DNA of 64,000 bases from Dichomitus squalens LYAD-421 SS1. Lineage: Eukaryota; Basidiomycota; Agaricomycetes; Polyporales; Polyporaceae. The notes beneath the pieces are model-generated. The model was given only the letters and a program-made list of their open reading frames with translations. It had not been told where the DNA came from and searched no databases. This document shows positions 56,461-64,000 of this stretch, one piece after another (within the stretch, counting starts at the first letter, position 1; the number at the start of each line of letters is the position of its first letter). The DNA lies in the NCBI RefSeq assembly GCF_000275845.1, contig NW_006766959.1:38086-102085 (forward strand), given 5' to 3'. The translations under genes were made by a program, and so were the position numbers.

Positions 56461-57548
56461 TCAATCGTCAGGCTCGATCGCCCCCTTTCGCCCGTCCGTT
56501 ACAGCCCCATCTCCACTCTGACAGAGAAAAGAAATCATCGAACCATATTTCAAGTTGACTCCCGCTCCGCTCCTTAGCGTTCGTCACGACATTAGCTCCG
56601 CGCTCAGCCGTTCAGGCTACGTGCTCACGATGTCCGACGGGTTGCTTCTCCGTCGTCCATTACCGTCGAATAGGCATAAGAACCTTGCATTATCGTTTGA
56701 TACGAACCAAAGCTTCACCACTTCACTTAAACCTCCCTTGCGCCAGCTCGTCAAACCCGTTTTAGTTCAGCCGCTGTATGTCCGGCTTTGCGGTGGTTGC
56801 CGCTTCGTGGGTCCGGCACTCGGTCTGGACCTACGAACCTTACTCTGAGTTCAGGATGTTGTTCGATGTCGTCTTCTCTTCTCCCTCCTGCTCGGGATAA
56901 AGAACATGGTGGGTCCGGCTTGCTCTTGGCCGGGCCTTCCAAGCCAGTCATTGCGAATAGATCACTCCGGGTGCCAATCCGGCTACCCTGCAGCCTATCA
57001 TTCCCCTGATCCATCAGGACTATCTCTGCTTCTACAGTCTCACGATGACCATTAGAGCCGCGCATGGTGGAGATTGTGCGTACGGTTGCCCCGTGTCTGA
57101 TGTTGCGAACCCCGCATTACTCATGTACACTCGGGCCGCCAGTGCTCAACTGTTCCTCCTGTATGCAGTATACGTAAGACGTCCAGTCCTATATCGCACT
57201 GCCCATGTTACCCCATTCGTATAGGGAAAAACCGTTCAGCCAGGGTTAAATGGCTGAGCCTGCAGTGAGAAGGCCTGTAGGAGGTCCCAAGTCATGAGTT
57301 GAATCATTCGGACGACCCGCAGTACCGTGCGATCCTAATTTGCATTGAACATCCATATTCCAATTCATCGTCCCTGAATACCTTGTCGTAAGGAACGGCC
57401 AAGATATAAATTAATACCATATACTCCTACAGTCTATTCCAGTCTCGTGAGTAGCAACGCGGCCGCGGTACGGGAAATCGAGTGAAGAAAGAGTGGAAGG
57501 CAGTATGAGGGGGGCAAGCACTGAGGCGAATAGAACAGCAATCAATAC
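56461..57548. other. Intergenic between convergent genes
   Basis: No gene was recognised. If the monooxygenase has one more exon, it would end near 57430 within this stretch. Confidence 0.4.
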
Positions 57549-59270
57549 TCACAAACGCGACAGCTGCACACGGGAGCCGCCAGCACCAGCCAACGCCTCC
57601 TGCAGCTTCCCGTCGCCGCCCTCCCGGTACCACGCCTCCGCAGCCTCGTCCGCGTCGTACGCAAACTGCGCCATGCTCTTCTTCTCGTCCGCCCACTGGT
57701 TCGCGCTGCCCTCGAGCGCGTCCGCGGGCTTCGCCGCGCCCTCGCGCAAGCGCCGCAGCTCGATCTCCGTCGCCTTGCGCATGTCCGCGTCGCGACGCTC
57801 CTGCTCCGGACCGTCGGGGAGGTGGAAGATCTTCTGGTTCAGGCGCGACTGGTTCTGCGTCTCTGCTGTGCGCGGGAGGCGCAGGTCTTGGTACGCCTGG
57901 AGGAGGGCGCTGAGCTGAGAGGGGTGCTCGAGGCGCGAGAGGAGGTTGCCGAGCACGGCGGCGTCCTCGATCGCCATCGCGGCGCCTTGCGCGCGGTACG
58001 GCTGGAAAGAGGAGCCAGAGCAGTAGGGGTAAGTAGAGGTGGAACGAGAATGAGAGCGGGCAGGTGGGCGCAGTGTAGCTCGTTAATGCGGATTTAAGGC
58101 GAGTGAGATTTGATCGGACGTACCAGCATCGGATGACAGGCGTCACCGAGTAGGACGACGCGGAAGGACGGATGAATCCATGTCTTCAACGGCTTGCGAT
58201 CCATTAGTCGCCATTTGAGCGTGGACTGCACGAAGCTAAGGATTTTGCGAATCCTGCCAACCGTCCAGCAACCCAGTTGAAGTCAGTTAAGGTCATAAAC
58301 GAGATGATAATGCTGCGGCGAGCGTACCGGGGCTCATAATCTGCGAATTCGGCACGCATCTTATCGGCGCTGCCCTCGGCGGTCCACGACTCCACAGATC
58401 CGTCGTCCGGATGTATCAGGACGACGTTGTACTCTTTCTTCCCTCTCTGTAGCCGAAATTCAGCGACTATTATTGCCGACGTGGGAAAGATAATCATCAA
58501 CGTACGATATTATATGCCATGATGTGTCGCTGGGGACCCATCCAGCCCGTCATCTCCGGAACTTCGATGAGCTCCTTCAGCTCCGGGTCGTTCAGCAGAA
58601 GGTGTGAGGGCACAATCGCGCGGTAAACAGCGTCTCCCGTCGGGTCAGCAGGGTTGGTATGCCCGAGAACTACCTGCTGGATCGTACTCTTTATACCGTC
58701 CGCCCCAAGGACCAGGTCTCCATGAACGACTTCGCCAGAAGCGAGCGTAAGCGACGGCGCGTCCGGGTCAACGCTCACGACGGTAGACTGGAGGCGAAGC
58801 GTCATGAAGGGCGCGGCGAGGTCGAACAGGAGCTTGTGCAGGTCCGCGCGGTGGACGTGGTAGTATGGCGCACCGTACTTCTCCTCCATGTTCGTCCAAC
58901 TCGTGTAGCCCACGCGCTCGCCCGTGTTGTACCGTCTGAGCACGATCGCATCTGGGCGTACGCCTACAGCTTCGAGCGCTGCTCCCGCACCCCAGCGTTG
59001 AAGCAACCGTGAGACGTTCGGGGTCACCTGGATGCCGGCGCCGACTTCACCGATGGCGGGGGCGGACTCGAAGAGCGTTATCTTGTGTCCTGCCTTCCCG
59101 AGACAGTGCGCAGCGGCGAGCCCGCCCATGCCGCATCCGACGACGAGGATATGCAGTTTGTGGGGAGCCTTCCGGCCACTATAGAGGGTGGTGTGCACGG
59201 AAGCACCTTCGGCGCTGGCGGCGAAGTGAGCAGCGGCGGGGGTAGGGCGTTGGGATTCCTGTTGGGCCAT
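57549..59270 (-). CDS. FAD-dependent monooxygenase (salicylate-hydroxylase-like)
   Basis: This flavoprotein hydroxylase should use NAD(P)H and O2 on an aromatic acid or phenol. After a polar start (MAQQESQRPTPAAAHFAASA) comes the FAD-binding GxGxxG in ILVVGCGMGGLAAAHCLGKA. Next are IGEVGAGIQVTPNVSRLLQR, the DG-type motif VLGADGIKS, and the second FAD motif GD in VVLLGDACHPMLPYRAQGAA, spread over four or more exons. The C-terminal helical arm is Ala/Glu-rich (EIELRRLREGAAKPADALEG). The stop at 57549 (CGT TTG TGA GT) overlaps a GTGAGT donor; splicing to ACTGGAATAG near 57432 would give a slightly different end (SRLLE). The substrate is not predictable; the fungal relatives include salicylate and FAD-linked secondary-metabolism hydroxylases. 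Confidence 0.86.
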
Positions 59271-60754
59271 GTCGAGGCGAGGTATTGGGGGCTGACATAG
59301 AGTTGGACGCGAGTGCGGGGTAGAAATAGAGTGCTATGGATAAACTGTTTGACCGGGCTGGTATAGTATGCCCTGCGCGAGCGTCAGTGGGTCATCCAGA
59401 GTGGTCAGACGAGAAGCCGCGCGCACCATGATTCTCCTGCGGACAGGAGCTGCGTTGGTCTAAATCGAGGTCAGAGTTCCCCCTTCGTGCGCCCTTGTCC
59501 GTTCCCAGCCTCGCTGCCTGCCGCCGGGAATGCATCAGCCCCGTAAGGCAACGCCTCCACTCACGTGTCAGTCGGGGATCCACTAGCGGCACCGGACCAA
59601 AGCAGGAACGTCTCATGGTCCGAAGCAGGCGGCATTGCAGATTCTCCATCAGGGGGGGAAAGCCCGGAGCAGAGAAAGGAAGACCGACCGTCGTCGTCGA
59701 GGATGTGGAAGAGGGAGGCTGCCGCTCAGTAACTTGAGCGATTGCAGATCGGCGATCTCGCTATAGCGGACAATGCCGAAGACTTCATTGAACTCGCAAA
59801 GGTCTCCCCGCGAGACAGTCTGTGAGTAAACTTCCTAACATGACATACGCTCATATAGTTCTCGGTGCAGAGGGGAGGAGTACGAGGGTTAGTGTAAGAA
59901 AAGGTCGTCAGCCCCGCGAACACACGTTTGACTTGTAAGAATTAGTGGGTATTGCGGTTGGCGAGTCGTTCTTCGGATTTACTAACGAATGGGCATCGTC
60001 TGGCCATACTCCCGGCGGTTAAGCAAGTATATACCTAGAGCTGACATGCTGATGACACATGTTGGCGAGTTGTTTTGAAGATTGACTGTTCACCATTACG
60101 ATTGTCCCTCGTGATCGAAACGCGGATGATCGGAATTATTTGGGGGCACGCTCACCAAATAGGAGACAGGACCACTTGCCTGTGTTGATCATGACAGTCA
60201 CATGTTCCTCTGCGATATCTTCGCCTGGCGTCAATTGCATGTCGGCGCGCAATGCCGAAGACAATGTGTGTGTCTCCATACGAGGCTACAGCAACTAAGA
60301 GTAGCTCAGCCGAAGCTGCTTCACACATCTACTTGAGCCGTCCCGGTGAGACAGACATCGACGGCAACTAGTACTATCCGCGAGTCGAACTCAGATTGCC
60401 CAACCTCAGTAGCAATCAATTGTGGAACTGGCACATCCACAACGGATAGGGCCATGCACGCTGACGACCACTGAAGGCAAGTCGTATCATTTTCTCATCG
60501 CTATTGCCATAATGACCTCGCTCTATACGGTACTGTGTGGTCGTGATGACCTGAACGACAACGACCGGAGGAGGGAACAATCGGGCGTCTACTATGCCTA
60601 ATCGGGAGGATCCGCCCCGCTGAAATGTCGCGCCGTTGCAAAGATGCAATGGCGAATAAGTGGTCTTATACGCTGTTGCTCGAGCCCTTGCCGTCGTTGT
60701 TTCAGCATAGTGTCTCAGTGGTGGTTGACATGCATAATCAACTAAACATCGAGG
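59271..60754. other. Intergenic, no recognised gene
   Basis: About 1.5 kb with short open frames only (for example 59392-59649 minus and 60625-60924 plus), none with motifs. It covers the promoter of the monooxygenase and the 3' region of the LamB-type gene. Confidence 0.4.
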
Positions 60755-62230
60755 TTAGACCCCCCACTGGGCGTTATTCTGGTCTACCAATGCCTTCACC
60801 GCCTGGGCAATCTCTACAGCACCCTGGAAACAGTGGGGTAAGTGCGAATTCCGCTTTAGTGGATAGTATCGTCAACGGGTACTCACAGGAGTATCAGAGT
60901 GACAACAGATCGATATCTCTTTGACGTCCTCGGGAAGCGGCACAAATCCGCCGATGGTCGTGATCCTGTTCTCTCCGAGTAATGTGTTTACCCTATCTTT
61001 GACAACACTCAGAGGCACAGGGTCGTGCTTCCTATACAGAAGGCCACAGCGCGCATTAGCAGGGATGGGAAGCGGAAGGAGGATCTAGGGGACCAGAACT
61101 CACTTTGTGATCATCAACTTGCCCTCGGGACTGTAGCTCAAGTCCGCGAACCATTCTGTTATCAACATCCGAGGCGCGGCGGTCGGGAATGAGAAGGTCA
61201 GACACTACCGAAGCCCACGGGAGGGGATAGAGCGCGGAACGACGGACCTGCGATGAACGGCACGCTCAACTCCCGCGCGGCGGTTTGGTGGCACGTTCCC
61301 GCGAGACCCATGAACGGCACGTCGTACAGCTTCGCGACTCCGACGACAGCGCGGGCCAGAGCGAGGTCTCGAGCACTCATCCCATACACGGCGCCATGCG
61401 GCTTGATCTATTTGGGAGGGCCGTGAGTATGAGCGGGTGCTTCTCGCGGTATTCGGCGCACATGATTGAGCTTCATGCCATGAAGCTTGAGAAAGCCGGT
61501 CAGTGCGCCGACCTGATAGACGAAACAAGACGCGAGTTCGTCCTGCGAGGAATGGAGACCATTAATTCCTATCGGCATGCAGTAAAGAGTGGGAGAAGCT
61601 AACGCACAGGCTCCATAGCCATCTCGCGTCGACCCCAGCCTTGTCTGTCGGGCAAGGAGGGATGCGCGCCAACGAGGACGGTGTTAGCCTTCGCCAGGAG
61701 CACCGTCTCGTTCATGATTGAGAAATCCCTTTTCCCCGCAAGTGTGAGCTGCTGCACGAAATGAATATGATAAGACATACGAGGCATGGAATCCACACGC
61801 AACGTTTGCCAAATGGATTGTCCTCATCAATCCTTCATCGTCGCCCTTTGGAAACGGAGTGAGCACCTATGCAACATATGAGTTACACGTGAGGACATAC
61901 TATTTTGTATAGGGCATATCCCTGTCGGGCATTACTGTCAGTTTTGCATAAATTCCCAACCTCGTGAAGTGCAAAGAGACGGTCCTCGTGTATCGGAAGG
62001 AAGACCCTAAGCGCCTATCCGCTGCGGCTGACGCAAGCGTACGAGCGAAAGGCGCCCATGGACGACTTGGACTGAATCATCATCCTCACCAGGATGATAT
62101 CTTTCTAATAGTTCTCTCCCTCCTCTCTGGATAACCACTATGATACCAGAAGAAATGACCAATAGAAAATGTCGTCAAACCTACTCACCTCTCCCATGTC
62201 GCAATTCACTGTAGCGCGAAGACCCGGCAT
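60755..62230 (-). CDS. lamB: LamB/YcsF family protein (PxpA, 5-oxoprolinase subunit A type)
   Basis: The family is named after Aspergillus nidulans lamB (2-pyrrolidinone utilisation) and bacterial YcsF/PxpA, the subunit that with PxpB (KipI) and PxpC (KipA) opens 5-oxoproline with ATP. Exon 1 (62230-62189) reads [14 protein letters not shown], the family N-terminal motif. Later exons give [100 protein letters not shown] and [20 protein letters not shown]. The C-terminus is [20 protein letters not shown] and GV, stop at 60755. All motifs are present and in frame, so it looks functional and cytosolic. The KipA/KipI domains it would need are in the carboxylase at 26082-30591. Confidence 0.88.
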
Positions 62231-62633
62231 TCTGTCAAATTGAGGTACACCTCGAGGTAAGTGGTAGTAGGAGGCTGACAGTGCTCCCCCTAGACTTATC
62301 GCTGTGCAGGAGTCTTATCCTCGTGTGACTTTGACCTCGAGATAGGCGGGTATACTAATAGAACCGACGTCATATCATCGCAGTCACGGGGCAGACGAGG
62401 AATCGACTCGTTCCCTCGCTATCGCTGCAGATGTATCTCGCTCACAGCACAAGTGCTTACGTTTGCTGCTACTTTATACTGTACATATAATCTGTGGCAT
62501 ACGGCCTGATCACTACAGAATGATGGGCTGCACCTATCGTGTTTCAGATGAGTATGGACCAGTACAAGTTTGCCTCGTATCTCATCAACATCGCTGTTTC
62601 GAAGCTCGAGCACAAGGCTATGATCATGTCCGT
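62231..62633. other. Intergenic
   Basis: Promoter space of the LamB-type gene and 3' region of the next minus-strand gene. No other feature was recognised. Confidence 0.4.
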
Positions 62634-64000
62634 TCACAACCGACTCTTCCTCCCATTCTGGATAGCAAGCAAGACTTGCTGTACCCTCCGCCATTCCGCA
62701 TACGGCCATCGAGAGTCTGCCTCTTCGGTGGGGATGAAGCTCGCGTCTGAGAAGTCCAGGTCAGGGAACAGGCGGTCGAGAAGAGCGCCTGCCTTGATGT
62801 GTCCGTGGCCCTTCCCCGCTTTGAGATTCCCGAGGGACAAGTGCAGCAAGGGATGATCCATGAGGGGAATATCGCGGAAAGGTGTATGCGGGTCAATGGA
62901 TACGCAGGGAATTCTGAGCCACACAAGGGCGGGCGTGCGCGTTGCAAAATCGACGAGCGATTGGATGGTCGGGAGAGTAAAGGGTAGCTCAGCCTCCTCG
63001 TACCATGACAAGTCCTCCACATCCCACAAGTCAAGAGTAAAGCGCCGGAGATGCGGCCATGCATCAACAAAGGCGCGGATGTCCGCATCGGAGAGTGGTA
63101 CCTCCCGGCTCAACAGAAGCTCGACCTCTTCGAGGGCTTGTAACGTGAGGATGGGAGCAAGGAAGCGAACAGCATGTCCGTCACCGTAGCCCCCAGGCAT
63201 GTCGTGTGGTGACCCATCGAGGCGGAAGGTTCGCAGAGGGGAGTCGTGCTTCCTGAAGTGGGAGATGATGCCGTCAAGGTGATGGTAGGAGAAATCATGT
63301 GAGGAGTTCCATCCGAAATCAACGCCATGACTCTGATCTAGCGCGATGCTACCTTGGGGTGGAAAGCCAAGATAATCCCGGCCGCGTCTTCGAGACCATC
63401 GAGACTTACGAGGCGGAGCTCCTGGAGCCCGCTGAATGCATTTGGTCCAAGACGGAAAGCCGACTGGCTTCCGTCGATGGAGAATTTGCCTGGTGAGCAG
63501 GTAAGGTGTACCAGGCAAGGGAACGTGGCTAGTCCGGAACCCTGCCTGACCGACTGGTGATTTGCCCTGCAGCTCGAGGTGTCGCAAATGCTGGAAACGA
63601 GCCATGATTTCGAACGACTCTGTAGCAGATGCCGTGGGCAAGTCGCAATACTCTTCAAATATAAGGGTGGTAACATGAGGCGACTCGCATCCTCTAAGAA
63701 GTTGAGGATCGTATAGCGGAATTCGTCCTGCGTCGTACCCCGCTGGCTATGCACGGGAAACCACGGACTGATTTCCATGACGCGAAGAGATGGGCTGACG
63801 AGTATTAACGCTATACCGACATCCTCTGGCTGAAAGCTAAGTGTCTCGATGCGCTGGATATTTGGAAGCAGAGGCTTCCTCACGAGGAGCTGGCGTACAA
63901 ACGTCCATGTCGACATAGCGATGTCACTTCCTGAGAAGCGACGGAGTTCGCGGATGCGTCGTGAGTAGTGGTCAAGGAGTGGTGTCACGTTCCCGATATT
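62634..64000 (-). CDS. F-box/LRR-type protein, 5' end cut by the window
   Basis: C-terminal part of a leucine-rich-repeat-like protein. From the window edge inward: LDHYSRRIRELRRFSGSDIA, LLPNIQRIETLSFQPEDVGI, LILVSPSLRVMEISPWF, then EIMARFQHLRHLELQGKSPV, FPCLVHLTCSPGKFSIDG, LQELRLVSLDGLEDAAGI, FRKHDSPLRTFRLDGSPHDM, VDAWPHLRRFTLDLWDVEDL and HPLLHLSLGNLKAGKGHGHI, ending AIQNGRKSRL (TGA 62634-62636). The regular L-x-x-L spacing is that of irregular LRRs in basidiomycete F-box proteins. The F-box itself would lie beyond 64000. At least two introns interrupt it (around 63340-63360 and 63530-63660). Confidence 0.7.

Noticed and set aside
1..64000. CRISPR arrays or bacterial-type operons
   Set aside because: No regularly spaced repeats of that kind; the genes carry spliceosomal introns, so the DNA is eukaryotic.

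Overview
The window is nuclear DNA of a filamentous basidiomycete, most likely an Agaricomycete such as a wood-decay polypore. The evidence is dense genes split by many 50-60 nt GT-AG introns, families typical of that class (DUF6533 seven-helix proteins, the agaricomycete F-box family, GH16 glucanase, RS-rich transposon proteins) and eukaryotic tRNAs. The genus cannot be told from the sequence. Coordinates of multi-exon genes span start to stop codon; exon joins were worked out by eye from reading frame and splice sites.

Left part (1-12.6 kb): a repeat-rich start holds an 834 bp Mutator-like element (109 bp perfect inverted ends, 9 bp target duplication) that carries a fragment of a helicase gene. 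It is followed by two convergent membrane-protein genes (an orphan multi-helix protein and a DUF6533 protein), then a complete ten-exon WDR48/Bun107 gene (7411-12405, minus) and the first of three identical tRNA-Glu(CUC) genes.

Middle (13-34 kb): an HNH-type protein; two tandem Dal5-type permeases with a decayed third copy between them, both intact copies containing the same 7-nt micro-exon; a DUF3533 membrane protein; the second tRNA-Glu; a small cysteine-containing secreted protein; a complete biotin-dependent urea-carboxylase-like enzyme (26082-30591, minus); a single-exon disordered protein; and COX8. About 4 kb (34.0-38.3 kb) shows no gene I can recognise.

Right part (38-64 kb): a GH16 glucanase; two paralogous short-chain reductases of the dihydroflavonol-reductase type, separated by an 8.6 kb DNA transposon (43074-51710) with three genes, inverted ends and a 7 bp target duplication; the third tRNA-Glu; an F-box gene; a salicylate-hydroxylase-like flavin monooxygenase; a LamB/YcsF (PxpA) gene; and an F-box/LRR-type gene cut by the window end.

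Functionally, the most coherent idea is a lactam (2-pyrrolidinone or 5-oxoproline) or ureide nitrogen pathway. The carboxylase carries KipA/KipI-type domains (the PxpC/PxpB families), the LamB protein is the PxpA family, and Dal5-type permeases lie 5 kb from the carboxylase. This pathway is inference; the domain calls are read directly from the sequence.
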